Shown: one piece after another, positions 1 to 10,815 of the stretch | Layout of the letters: every line of letters starts with the position of its first letter | Numbering within the stretch: the first letter of the stretch is position 1 | DNA from: Metallyticus violacea | Taxonomy: Eukaryota > Arthropoda > Insecta > Mantodea > Metallyticidae | Direction: 5' to 3' | Assembly (NCBI GenBank): GCA_030762175.1 | Contig: CM060835.1 | Span: 86,548,001-86,612,000 of the forward strand | Length of the DNA stretch: 64,000 bases | Position numbers and translations under genes: made by a program | The notes under the pieces: model-generated | The model's database searches: none | The model's input: the letters and a program-made list of their open reading frames with translations, nothing else | What the model was told of the DNA's origin: nothing

Positions 1-1863
1 TTCTAGTCTAAAACAATTGAGCGGAAAGCTACCCGAAATCCTTTCACATAACTTACGATAAAACCCTATCGTTTTCCGTCTCCGATACCGGATGCAATGC
101 CTTAGACAAGGGATGGCACACAAGTCTTCCGAACCGGTAAAGTTATCCATGGACGGTGTGTTTCGAGGCCCTTAATCCTGCCATTTAAACTATAATTGGA
201 GCGTACACGTATAAAGTTATCAAATTATGCATATTTACTGATATTGCAAGTCCAATATCGAAGATCTCGTTTAATTTTCTTTCTGCAGTGGTGGTCCTGT
301 ACATTCTCAAATTCGTAACTGTTTTTGCCCAAAGCAAAATTTCTTGTAGATGGCATCGTCAAAGCCAAATCAATACGATATCTACAATAAAATAAAAAAG
401 ACTAAATCATAATATAATGTATTATAATGGCAGAATTTCTATTAGTTTTGTCCTTTTATACACCAATTTCGTTTTAATAGTTTGTTTATTAATGACATTT
501 TCTTTATGGCGGTATTTTCATGAATAAATAAATGTACAAATATAAAGCTAGCGTAAAAGTTAAGGCTTGGCGGGTGAGATTGCAATGTCGTCATTCCAAT
601 GCATACAATGGAAGGTCTCCCACTAAAATGTAGACCTTCAACTCCGTTAAATTATTTTAACCCTCAATATGAAGAATCGTACATGTTTGTGGAGAACGAC
701 ATAATGTCATGTTATATCACAAGAAGGTACAGATATTTAAGTCAGTATACAATATACCATTCCGCAGATTATGTACATCTTGCAAATGAAGTGGGTACTT
801 TAATGAATTAAATATTACAATCCGAGGCAAAGATATGATAACTTATATGTGAAACCGTGCACAAGCTTTCAAAGTAACATGACACTAAGGAATCGGCAGA
901 TAAGTGATGAAAACGCTGTCCATCCTTTTAGGCTCACAAGTTTAAGAACGATCAAGTTTTATAAATTATGGGCTATGTGAGGAGTTTCTATAATTAACTG
1001 CCACAGAGTTCGAGGAAAGAAAGATTGCGATGTTTTCTAGACCTTTCAGTGTGAATGTTGACGGTGTTTCCAGTGAAATTCAGTTAAAGCTAATTTATTT
1101 GCAGCGTAATAGTAAACTTTAAGATAGGTGTACACATTTAAAACAAAATACCTGCAGAAATTCTATAGTAGATTTGCCAAGTCTCGATTTCCTCGCTTAC
1201 ATAGGCGTGCTGCAAAACTGATGTTGGTGTTTTATTTCATGTATGCTTGCGAACCATGAAGACATGTAAAAATCCGTAAAGTTCCAATATCAGAACTAAG
1301 TCTTAAAACTTTTTTATGAATCCACAGTACGTCTAACCTTTACAAATTATGAGTAAAAATAAAATAAACGGGCAATCGGAATAAATACCCAAAGTCGTGA
1401 TTGTTCTTAATATTGTTATATTTTATTTGATTTCGTTAAGAGGAGATGCGTACCTTTAGCTAAGGAAACTTTGAGAGATATTAAACATTTTATACCTACA
1501 GAACCTGGCATGTAACATGAAATTTGCAAGAGTATTATTATTCCTTTAGAATCATTATGATATTCTTATGTGTTTCCAAACATTTTTCATTGCTGACAAT
1601 ATTTTAGAAATAATAGGTGCTAATCTTTTAGTCGAAAGGTGTTTCGCTTATAAATTGGTCAACCATGTGAATTATATAAGAATTGTTATTTTTATATTTT
1701 TAAGAATAGAGGAACAAACGGTCCTATAGAATACACATCTTAATTTTCATTTTATAAAGAGTAAAAATAACGTTAAAATTTTAAGATATTGCAAATGTTT
1801 TTTTTTTAATATCTGAAGAGATACTGCAAAGGCCGTAGTATATTTTATTGTAAGGTTTATGAA
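1..1863. other. AT-rich DNA, no gene recognised
   Basis: Only short open frames are present (for example 70 codons at 599-811) and their translations have no recognisable motif or coding-like composition. No SINE head, terminal inverted repeat or tandem array was seen. A T-run lies at about 1800-1808 just before the inverted-repeat element that starts at 1864. Confidence 0.6.
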
Positions 1864-2609
1864 CAGAGCCCGAAAGTTATGCAAAATGCTTTTTCTATTT
1901 GGGTGGATATATTTAAGTGTCAGACAGAAATGAACATGTTTCCATACATTTGGTACCGGTAGAACCAGTTTTAATTTGCCTATTTCAGCTTCTGTAGCCT
2001 ATTTTAAGGAATAAAGCCTTATTTCCTGTTAATGCATTTTAAAAAGAACACAAATAATTTCAATATATCGAAGTGAAAAGTGTCATAAAAATTAAATGCC
2101 ATGTTCACCTCACAAAAATATATATTGGGAATCTAGTTATACGTTTTTTTTCAAGCGGTCAATAATTTTCTCCTCAACGCATTCACTTAAGCTCTTTAAA
2201 TAACGAAACCTTCATTAGTGAAATGATCGCACGAATACCAGGAAACAGAGAGGATAAGGGAAGTACTGTAGTTTTGAATAGTCCTGGTGAATGACATTGT
2301 ATCGAACTGCGCGAGAAAATTCTAGGAAATTGGAGGTGGTAGTAACTTCTCGGCTGCATAGATGTAACAAACAATTGCAAGTGAGAAAGATAGGGGCAGC
2401 ATAGCTATGTAATAAACCGTTCCTATAATGTGTTCAGCATGGAAATAGGAGAAATACTAACCTGATTCCTCTATAAACAAAAAATGAACTGATTAGAAGC
2501 CACTGTGCATCTTTTGCTCATTCTCCAGAACTATTCAAAACTACTTTACTTTATCTTGATCAACATTTCCATGATGTCCTGAAAAGTGAATGTTCAGTTG
2601 AAAGTGGTA

Positions 2610-4538
2610 GGGTAAGGTCTCACATATTGTACCGGTCTGAGAGACTATTTATGCAGTGGCGCTACAAAGTGGAGAGAATGTGTATTTAGAGATAAAGAAA
2701 ATATATAGCGAAAATGGTTCACGTTTTGCAGTTGTTTGTTTGAGTTTTATAATCTGCGAGGTAATTTTCGTCTGTATCAGCTAAGCTTCCACAGACTCAT
2801 AGGTATGTATGATTTCGTTTTCACATTACACACATTGTACTAGTTACTTACTTCATTAATAGCCGGTAATAATACTTGCAATAGTTTCTTTTTTTAGAGA
2901 AGGGAACGTTAAACAAACAAAATGGTCATGTCATATAAATTGTACCGCCACTAATCTTCTATTTTGGACGGGTAAAATTTATAGGATAGTCTTTGCTACA
3001 TTTATTGACCCAAATTACCATTGCATTTTATATTTGGAATACCAATTAAGTAACAAATGAAATTGTTTGTGACATTAAAGCTGTAAATTACTATTCTTTT
3101 TGCAATATAGTACAACATTAACTGCATACTCAGCTACACATTGTTAAAACAATGTATAATATTCAATTGTTTCAAAAACAATTTATATTAACTCAGGGTA
3201 AGCTAAATTTAATATTCTGACTATACACCAAGCCCCTGATTTGAAGCCTAACATTTTCTTAAATGGTGCTTTCATATGGCAGCGACAATGTACGGTCTCT
3301 GGAGTCAAGAAGACTGGAGCGAACATTGTACGCCTATAGAAACGGTGATGCAGGTTTTAATGAAATATGGAAAACCAACACTGACGAGAAGATTAGAAAA
3401 TAAAAATTTGAAATCTATTGAGGGTTTTAAGAATTTTGGACGTGGCACAGATCTTCCAAAAGAGCTTGAAGATGAACTAGTAGATCATGTTTTGTTACTA
3501 GAATCTCACATGATCTGTTGCCGATGCTCTTAATTCTTGACAGGCATCCACACATACCACCCCAAACTCCAACCGTTAGATGTGGCATTTTTCAAGCCAC
3601 TTAAGTCATGTTACAACCAAGCAGTGGACAAGTGACTTCGAACAAATTCAGAGAGTGACATTACCCTAATATGAATAGCAGGATTGAAGGGTGAAGCTTA
3701 TAGTAGAACTAGTGTATTTTTTAAATCAGGATCCCCATATTGTCCAAGATTGGCACTACGGACTCACATCATCTCCAACAAGTGTAGAAAGAAGTGAGAG
3801 GGTAATAGCATTAGTCACTACATCCAAACGTGACATTCTGAAACAGTTAAGAGTGGCTCCTACTACTGTAATCACCAGTAGTTCCTATAAACAGCTTCTC
3901 TTGGGTAAAAATGATCTTGTGGAAGACTGCACTAAGAAATTTGCTAGACCTGCAATGTATCAAACATTATCTAGTTGGTATTGTGTCATATATGAAGAAG
4001 AAAGAGGACAGGAAGAAGATCAGGTGTTTGAAATATGACGTCTGTTTTCATACAAGATGTGCTAAAGTTAGCAAAATAGTTTACCGCGATGAATGTCGAC
4101 TTAAATGAAATTGAGTGCTGTATAAAAACAGTTAATATTTTAAGGTGTTAAATGTGATAACATAATTTGGTTGTCCAGCATGCTAAAATAACCTACTATT
4201 GCATATTAATTAGACAACAAATTTGTCCTAAATTAATTTTATTTATTTCATCGAAGTGAACTGGGTTGATGACTTTACTGTGGTAATGATCCAATTTAAA
4301 CACTATTGGTATAATATGATTATAAACTTATAATCTTGTACTATAAATTGTACCACTTTGTATCGTCACTCATTTTTCATCATATTTTCAACTATGACAT
4401 TCTGCATTTTCCCATTTGGTACGGAGATGCTTCAAGAACTGAGCTGCAATACACATGGGTCAAGTCATTCTAATTCTTTGTGGTATTCGTGGCAGTCAAT
4501 AAATTGTTCAAAGTGGTACAAATTATGATACCTTACCC
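2610..4538 (+). mobile_element. Nested pogo/Tigger-like DNA transposon, internally deleted
   Basis: This 1.93 kb segment is bounded by inverted repeats of about 24 bp (GGGTAAGGT at the left end, ACCTTACCC at the right, with matching TTGTACC further in). It is preceded by TA and followed by TT, fitting TA target duplication with one later change. The other copy of the host element has a single TA at the same place, an empty site. The coding relics inside (3276-4108) have pogo/Tigger-type features. The element is dead: stops, frameshifts and a missing part of the catalytic domain. Confidence 0.8.
3276..4108 (+). pseudogene. Pogo/Tigger-like transposase relic
   Basis: Family role: a DDE transposase with an N-terminal helix-turn-helix that binds the element ends. 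The first frame (3276-3533) shows the N-terminal pattern, ending in the LPKELEDELVDHV stretch typical just before the catalytic domain. A one-base shift then gives PMLLILDRH at about 3521-3547, which matches the second catalytic Asp block (Asp codon 3539-3541; the usual Gly is Arg). LQPLDVAFFKPLKS follows almost at once (about 3570-3615), so the sequence between these blocks and the first Asp block are deleted. A stop breaks the NQAVDK region near 3638. Around 3975-4075, in two frames, a Cys/His-rich stretch (IRCLKYDVCFHTRC) resembles the C-terminal zinc finger of some family members. It cannot be functional. Confidence 0.75.
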
Positions 4539-4897
4539 TTCGAGTCCTTCAAAATATCTTGTTTTAAATATGTTCCAATCGCTTCAATGGAAGTATAACG
4601 TCCTTTTTCCGTGATAAAAAATGTTCTCTCAGGACATGCGGCTATGACAATTCATGCCTTGAAAAAACATCTTGTTGTTGCTTGTAACCAAGAAGAATAC
4701 GTTTCAGCACTGTAATTACGTGATAAAGAAATTATTAAGTATCTTAAATACCTATTTTTATAAGAGAGTGATATAATTCTTTGTTTTCACTTTTATAAAT
4801 GGATATTTTAATTATATTACAGCCTATTTTCATTACTTTAAGTGTCTTTTCGCTTGCCTATTTTAACCAAAATAAATGCCCGAACCTCTGGCCTCTG

Positions 4898-5205
4898 TTT
4901 ATCAGAAATTCCATTCAAATGTCTTTAATAGTTTTAGTTTTTATTTATAAGGGAAATATTTACAATATTAATTAAAGTTAAGTATCAATGAATACTACTT
5001 ATAATATTTATTATAAACAATTAAATGATAATTACAGTATATATATAAAGAATAACGTTCTTTCTTAATGGCAAAGCATTAATAATTATTTCTGTGTGGT
5101 TGCATTGTATACTCGTACACACAGCGCGCCGGAAAACAACACAGCAGTTTCATGAAACTTGCTGTCACCCGCTTGCCCGTGTACCGAGAACGCAGTGCCT
5201 TATGC
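4898..5205. other. AT-rich DNA, nothing recognised
   Basis: About 300 bases of AT-rich sequence between the inverted-repeat element and the next SINE. No motif or repeat was identified. Confidence 0.5.
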
Positions 5206-5560
5206 TAAAGAGGCCTGATCTAGTGGTTAACGTTGCCAATAGGTCCTGGGTTCGATCTCCGTTAGTTACTTAGACTTTTCCAGGAAACCCTGGAACGGGG
5301 TCCACTGGCTCGTGATGACAATTGGGGAGCTACCTGATGTAGAAGTCGCATACTTGTATCATGAAAGCTGCCTGATAGCGGCCGGCGGAGTGTGATGTGC
5401 TGTTTACATACCCTCTGCAATACTGCACTCTGTCAATGTTTTAGCAAGACGAACGCAAGAGAAAGAATGGGCCAGGGGCTAATCGCATTGTGTTATACTC
5501 AGAGAAATAAATTAATCCAAAAGTTCTGCCTTGGCTATAAATCTCTACATTATTTTGTTA
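5206..5560 (+). repeat. tRNA-derived SINE, family 2
   Basis: The head has the two internal RNA polymerase III promoter boxes: an A-box-like GGCCTGATCTAGTGGTTAAC at 5211-5230 and a B-box-like GGTTCGATCTCC near 5250. The middle (CCTGGAACGGGGTCCACTGG through GGGGAGCTACCTGATG) matches the minus-strand copy at 17165-17475. The 3' part (5398-5546, GCTGTTTACATACCCTCTGC onward) recurs at 8864-8970, where one internal block is inverted. The family resembles tRNA-derived insect SINEs in architecture; no named family is claimed. Confidence 0.75.
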
Positions 5561-6754
5561 CTACCTTGACTTTCATTTCACACAGAGTTGTACGATTATT
5601 AAGCATATAATTATGGTCAATAACTTTCCTAAACCTTCTTAATCGTCTTTATTCATTTTTTGTGTTTCTCTGGACGTATAATTGCCAATTAGATATTAAT
5701 TGGTAACTACGTACATATGAGCTATGCGACAACAATGGGAGCAAATTCCGTGTGAGAGGTCTGTGCTTGTATAGTTCGCCCATGAAACCGATAATAAATA
5801 TATTGCTTATTTTAGTCACATTTTAAAAAGAAAATCAAGAAAAAGTATGAAAAAATAATTTTATAACCGTATATTTTATAAATTAAGATAAAATATTATA
5901 TATGTACTTTCTTTGTATATATATATATATCGTTTTATTAATATAAAATGCAAGTTATAAGTTATTATAGACATTCACTAACTGATGCATTCATTTTGTA
6001 AGTATATTAAGATTCACAAAGTATCTTACCTATTTATTGTTTCATTTGTGTGTCTTTATTATTTTATCTAAGAGCAACGAATTAATAAATTAAGGTCACA
6101 TCTGCCATGTTTTCAAATCCTAAGCCTTTCAGCAATACTGACCAGAAAGGAAGACGATAAATCCTCAGTTCCCACTCTTTCAATACGTTCCAGCACGAGA
6201 ATACATTCAATTTCGCCGAAATGGATTTCAGAAATAAGTAGAAAGACAGGAACAAGAAAAAGTCAGAAAGCAACTTACTCCTGATGATAACGGTGATAAA
6301 AGAGAGGCAATTAGCAGAGTAGACGAACGGTGACATGTTCAATATATTATCTTTCCGAGCATGAAAATAAAATCGGATGATTAACCCGCTAAAAGCAATC
6401 CTTCTTGACTACAACATACTTGGTTCACTTCAGTTGCGGAATGGAAAAATTCATTGTGAGCTCACTGCTTCCTTAAGGATAATGCGCGCAAATAGACCAA
6501 GTAAGTAAATCGTGGAATTTGAAATTATAATATGACCTGAAGTCTTTACGCTAACATTCCTTGATTGTAGCTTATAATTTACAGGACTTGTGAAATGATG
6601 AGCAGCAGTTTGTTTTTCATGAAGAAAGGCTTAAAGGCTTGTAGGAACATAGGTTTCTCTAGAAATAGTCTAGCATTCCAATGACAAAAACATTTGATTA
6701 AAAAAGCACATAGCCATTATCCTTCTGAGTTCAAGGTTCCTTCTGTTCTTTTTC
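5561..6754. other. AT-rich DNA with short (AT)n
   Basis: No coding or repeat signature beyond a short TATATATATATATA run near 5918-5931. The 86-codon minus-strand frame at 6082-6342 has no recognisable motif. Confidence 0.5.
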
Positions 6755-7050
6755 TTTTTAATTGTTTTATTTACGGTTGCTCTTTAACATCCCACGTCAT
6801 CAGCGTCTCATTCAATTCAGGGAGTGAAACGGCCGATAAATTTTGCTCAGAGGCCTCTTTTTTCAGGCTTGAGGTTCTTTTACATGCCGTAAATGTATGA
6901 CATGGGACCCACGGCTTTACTTCCCTTCTGAAGGAAGTCATACTTAGGATTTTTATACCCGAAAAAATTCATCGATCCTGGCCGAGATTGAACCTGCGAT
7001 CTTGGGTTTATGGGGTAAGTATGCTTAGCACTACCCCACTAGGACCAACC
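6755..7050 (-). repeat. tRNA-derived SINE, family 1, copy a
   Basis: Reverse-complement copy of the window's commonest repeat. Read on the minus strand it runs from a tRNA-like head (ending GGTCC on the acceptor side, with an Arg-UCU-like CTTCTAA anticodon loop in better copies and a B box of the GGTTCAA type) through the conserved body (AAAATCCTAAGTATG, GGAAGGGAAGTAAAGCCGTG, GAACCTCAAGCCTGAAA) to a tail ending GTTAAAGAGC and a short A-rich stretch. This copy is nearly full length but diverged (GTAAGTATGCTTAGCACTAC in the head region). Confidence 0.85.
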
Positions 7051-8034
7051 CTTGTGGGTAATCCTGTTTTTATTCACGGCAGTAATCTATAAAAAGATGT
7101 CACATTTTCTCTCTCGGTTGTTTCCTATCCAGATTCTTAGTATATGTTTTCTGATAAGGTGACAACAATCTTGAAAACCCATCGATTCCTTTAAAGTCAC
7201 CAAATTATTATGGGTGATCCAAGAATAACGTCAGCTTAATTATTGTTGTTTTTTTTTTTTTTCCTATCTTCATTTCCTGTTTTACTCGTAGGTACATTTC
7301 TGTGAAAATGCGCAACATCTCCAACAGATTGTAATCCCATTCAGGTTCGTCATGAAGTGCGAAAAGCAGTAACATGCTCATGGTTTTCTTTCCTCTCTCT
7401 GTAAGACATTTATTTGTCAGTTTCTTCGTAGACTGACAGATAGATGCATTTGGTGATATATATACTGGCCTAAACTAAACATATGGCAGAATGCAGTTCT
7501 TTTTCCAAGTCAACGGAAACTTGTGGTTATTCTCCCTAACGTGGCGGACTCCTGAGACTGAAAGGCCCATAGGATGCCGCTGTATTGTCCAGGAGATGAT
7601 ATAAAATGGCGCACAGGAGGGGGAGGGTACCTTACACTGTAGCGGAGAACTACATTTGACATTTGTAGAATTAACAAACTGTAATTATAAGATATTACGA
7701 TTTAATAATTTATTAATATATGTCTTTTAATGTATATAATTTTATGTAGTGAACAAGTGGCAGATAGGATACGTGTATTAAAGACAAAATTTGTATCTTT
7801 GTTGCAGTAGTCTGGAGTCATTCTCAAGGTCAACTTTTGAATAGCACAGAACCCTTTCTATTCTAGTACTTGAAATAAACAATGTAAGCTTGTTTTCACT
7901 CTTGAGAAAGCGACGCTTAAAAAAGAGAAATATTGCAGTACAACATACCCAACTCAGGGGAGAAAGGGATAATTTCAGTCAATGGAATCGAGTTTTCTAT
8001 TATTGCTTCGAGGATCTTCTATCAACAAAATGTT
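7051..8034. other. AT-rich DNA, nothing recognised
   Basis: No open frame of interest. A 15-base T-run lies at about 7246-7262. The rest is unique-looking AT-rich sequence. Confidence 0.5.
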
Positions 8035-8035
8035 A

Positions 8036-8152
8036 AGCCAATCAGAGAATAGGGTTTGAAAGGCGTCTAGAATATTCTAATATTTGAATTCTCGCATAGT
8101 GACGCGTAAATAAATCATAAAAAGCCCACATTGGAAGCATTTTAAGTCAGTT
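8036..8152 (+). promoter_or_regulatory. Orphan RNA polymerase II promoter-like cluster (CCAAT, HSE-like, TATA, Inr)
   Basis: In order on the plus strand: AGCCAATCAGAGAA (CCAAT box) at 8036-8049, TCTAGAATATTCTAA at about 8068-8082 with a perfect nGAAnnTTCn pair, GAATTCTC just after, CATAAAAAGC (TATA-like) at 8116-8125 and TCAGTT (arthropod initiator) at 8147. The TATA-to-initiator distance of about 32 bp is the canonical one. The arrangement is that of an insect heat-shock-type promoter. No Hsp70 or other recognisable coding sequence follows within the next kilobase, so it may drive a non-coding RNA, be a relic, or be chance. Only one complete inverted pair of heat-shock pentamers is present, fewer than the three units usual in active elements. 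Confidence 0.35.
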
Positions 8153-8246
8153 GAGTTTCGTAGATGCAATCGAGCATTTCAGTTCAGTTCAGTTTGGTAA
8201 ATGCAATCGATCAGTTCAAGTTGATAGAAGCAATCGGGAGAAGACA
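8147..8246 (+). repeat. Three degenerate ~32 bp tandem units downstream of the promoter-like cluster
   Basis: Three related units each carry CAGTT(G/C)AGTTT or TTCAAGTT followed by (G/T)(A/G)(T/A)A(G/A)A(T/A)GCAATCG: near 8149-8175, 8188-8212 and 8216-8240. They would lie in the 5' end of any transcript starting at the initiator at 8147. Confidence 0.4.
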
Positions 8247-8863
8247 GTTTTTTGCAACAGTTTGATAGGAACATTATTAGACATATTTTAATAGGAACGG
8301 ATCTGGTAGGAAGCAGTAAACATTAGGCAGTGTGAGATATCGCTGAATTTCAAATAGTAATTATAATCTTAATGTGGGACTTACATCATAAGGAAAGTTA
8401 TCAGAATTTTACGGTGTGTCCGATAAGAGAAAACCGCGGCAATACTTTTATTCACTTCTTTGCAAGTGGTCCAGTCGTGTCCGGAATCATAAGTGACTGT
8501 TAAAACAAACGCTGTGAACTGTGCAACAGTACTATTATTTGACATCGCCGTATCCAGTGATTCTCCCCTGTGATCACTCCAGAAAAGCCCCATACAATTT
8601 GCAGAATCCCTGAGAGAAACATCACTTCAATAGCGGCCGGATATGATGTTCAGAGGCAGCCGGAGAAAGATAAAGTACTGGCCCATCTGAAATCGGCCCG
8701 CTCAATCAACACATCTTCAGAGCCTATATTACATCAACTAATTCCATCATTTCCCGTTAACCATCCACTACATTTAAAATAGCAGCAATGCCTAAGGGTA
8801 CCTAAATTAATCAGACCAAGACCGCCATAAGGGTCATCCTATTGAAGGAAATTTTCCCTTGGG

Positions 8864-8972
8864 GCTGTTTACATATCCTCTGCAATACTGCACTCTGTCA
8901 ATGTTTTAGCAAGACGAACCAGCCCCTGGCCATTCTTTCTCTTCCAAAAGTTCTGCCTTGGCTATAAATCTG
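8864..8972 (+). repeat. SINE family 2, 3' fragment with an inverted internal block
   Basis: GCTGTTTACATATCCTCTGC through GCAAGACGAA matches 5398-5453, and CCAAAAGTTCTGCCTTGGCT onward matches the end of that copy. Between them, about 25 bases at 8919-8943 are the reverse complement of the corresponding block of the 5.4 kb copy (5456-5481). The upstream sequence to about 8630 (TAGCGGCCGGATATGATG) may be more of the same SINE body. Confidence 0.7.
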
Positions 8973-9753
8973 GTCGGGAAGGAAAAATATGTACCATGTA
9001 TGACGGACATGGAAATGTTTTAAATTTCTGATAAAAGTGAGACAGCTCTGGTCTGAAAATTGTTATAATAGGAAAGGGGGTATGGGGAACAAATTGATTG
9101 AAACCAGCTCTTTGTGGGAGGAAGAGTTGTGATATTCCTACGTTAGTTATATTTTATATTATTATATATTTTAGCATTGAATATCTCATATTTAACGTAA
9201 TATATAGTATTAAATCAAACGGACTTGGCGTATTATAAAAGCAGATACGGTACTTTAGGCTCATGCGCCTTCAACAGTGTTACTACAGCGACGTCATTGT
9301 AATAAATACGCTAATACCACTATCACTACTACTTCTCTTGTTGCGAACTGCTGTTTGGGTTATAATTCTCTTTCTGCAACTACATTTGGAACAAATTCGT
9401 GTGTATTGGTATTCCTCTATATCTGTTCCTACACCACTGCAACAACCGTCATCCTTATACACAGTTTGCCTGTCACCAGCTGACTTGAAACTACGTTTAA
9501 GTGCTGCATGGCATAGTGCACCACCTGTACTGAAAACTCGATTCCTAAACATAAAAAGATGGTAGGCCATAGACAAATGATCCGTGGTTTCAATGTGAAA
9601 TCGGAACTATGCAGGAGCAGATAATTTGTTGCATCACAACTACAAATGAAGGGTGGGGGGGGGGTAAGGTAAGTCAGTTTTCTTTCGCAATCGAGTTAGT
9701 CGATCATATGATTCAGGAGGAAGAGAGATTTGTCTTAAAGATATGAAATATGC

Positions 9754-9784
<31 letters not shown>

Positions 9785-9929
9785 GGTTGGCAAGAGATTT
9801 GCGCTCAAAATTGTTGGTGCATTGGGAAAAAACTACGGGAGAAGCGGAAAGGAGAAAGAATACCTAAATAAATGTCCTCTAGTGACAGTCCGACAACTGT
9901 AATAATAACAAGAACAAAACTGTACTTCT
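8973..9929. other. AT-rich DNA with G-run and A-run
   Basis: Contains a 12-base-scale G-run near 9652-9664 and a poly(A) of about 28 bases at 9754-9781. Overlapping frames at 9263-9576 on both strands show no recognisable protein. The poly(A) could mark the end of an unrecognised retroposed sequence. Confidence 0.45.
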
Positions 9930-9930
9930 G

Positions 9931-10815
9931 GTGAACGTTTCGGAACTTATTTCGTGTTTTAACATTTGCAATAACAAAGTTGTGTCGTGTTCAGCCGCAT
10001 TTAAAGTTCTATGCAATGTTAGCGAGTTCAGAAGAGAACTAGAAGCACAACGAAGAGCCAAAGAAAAAGAAAGTCGGGTCTCTGATATTAGAAAGAAAAT
10101 ACAACTAAGTAGTCACGAAACCCTGGTAACTGCAAGCGATTGGAGTGTTTATTGTAACTGGAAGAGAAGGATGTGAAATGTTACGCAGTTTCAATGATAT
10201 GAGCAAAACTTCTGCTTGTCAGGTTTAATTTTAGTATTCTCTGCAAAATAGAGAAGACCTCGACAGGGTGAAGAAGTAGATAGATTAATTTATGGAAATT
10301 TTGCATGGAAAATTTGGGTAGGTAATGAGTCGAAATTTGAAGAAACATACTCTTTGTGGCAAGGAATTTTGCATAGTTCATGGTGTTAATGAAAACAAAC
10401 TTGAATACTTTAAGAGCTTAAAACTGATTGACAGTGCGCCAGTTTATAAAAAGAGAAAGCATAGAAAGTTCGACTCTTCAGCAGATTCTGTGAAATACCT
10501 GCACATAAAAACCCTCATTTACTATATAAGTAACATTAAACACTCAAGACACATTTTCCCCAGTAACTATATTTGAAGAATATGCATAAGTTTTTAGAAC
10601 AATGCATCCCACCAAGGTTGCATATTATGAACATATAGGAACATTTTTAAACCTAAGTCAATATTTCTTTAGTATATCCACATATGGATAATACATGAGC
10701 TATGTGTAACAAAGGTAGTCTTGTCGTCTGAGAAAGTTGAAAAAGAGATTAAAAATGTACATTACAAGATACCCGAAGCACATTATGAAATATCACAAGA
10801 CATGAAGCAATAGTA
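9931..10815 (+). pseudogene. Relic of a multicopy transposase-like gene of unnamed family
   Basis: I recognise the pattern as that of long, intron-poor, multicopy proteins seen in many insect genomes and probably transposon-derived; I cannot name the superfamily. Visible landmarks in order: LCGKEFCIVHGVNENKL (10352-10400 region), a KKRKHRKFDSSADSVK block (10450-10490), then IKHSRHIFPSNY (about 10530-10575), HPTKVAYYEHIGTF in a shifted frame (10603-10645), and ELCVTK plus a charged, coiled-coil-like segment at 10698-10805. At least three frame changes and several stops separate these blocks. The 9931-10176 frame, rich in Arg, Lys and Glu, may be its N-terminal part but this is weaker. It cannot encode a full protein. 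Confidence 0.5.

Larger units (their letters stand above)
1864..4897 (+). mobile_element. Terminal-inverted-repeat element (hAT-like ends) interrupted by a pogo-like transposon
   Basis: The outer element starts CAGAGCCCGAAAGTT and ends with a decayed inverted copy (...CCTCTGGCCTCTG). Its left part (1864-2609) and right part (4539-4897) match, block by block, the 1.07 kb copy at 39533-40599, whose ends are much better preserved. It has no coding capacity of its own, so it is a non-autonomous element. The flanks TTTATGAA and TTTATCAG agree at 5 of 8 positions, compatible with a decayed 8 bp target duplication. CAGAG-type ends with 8 bp duplications are usual in the hAT superfamily; that class is inference. 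The 1.93 kb between the two parts is a separate inserted element described next. Confidence 0.75.

Noticed and set aside
7640..8390. LTR retrotransposon LTR around the promoter-like cluster
   Set aside because: No TG...CA ends, primer-binding site, second LTR or gag-pol relic could be found nearby.
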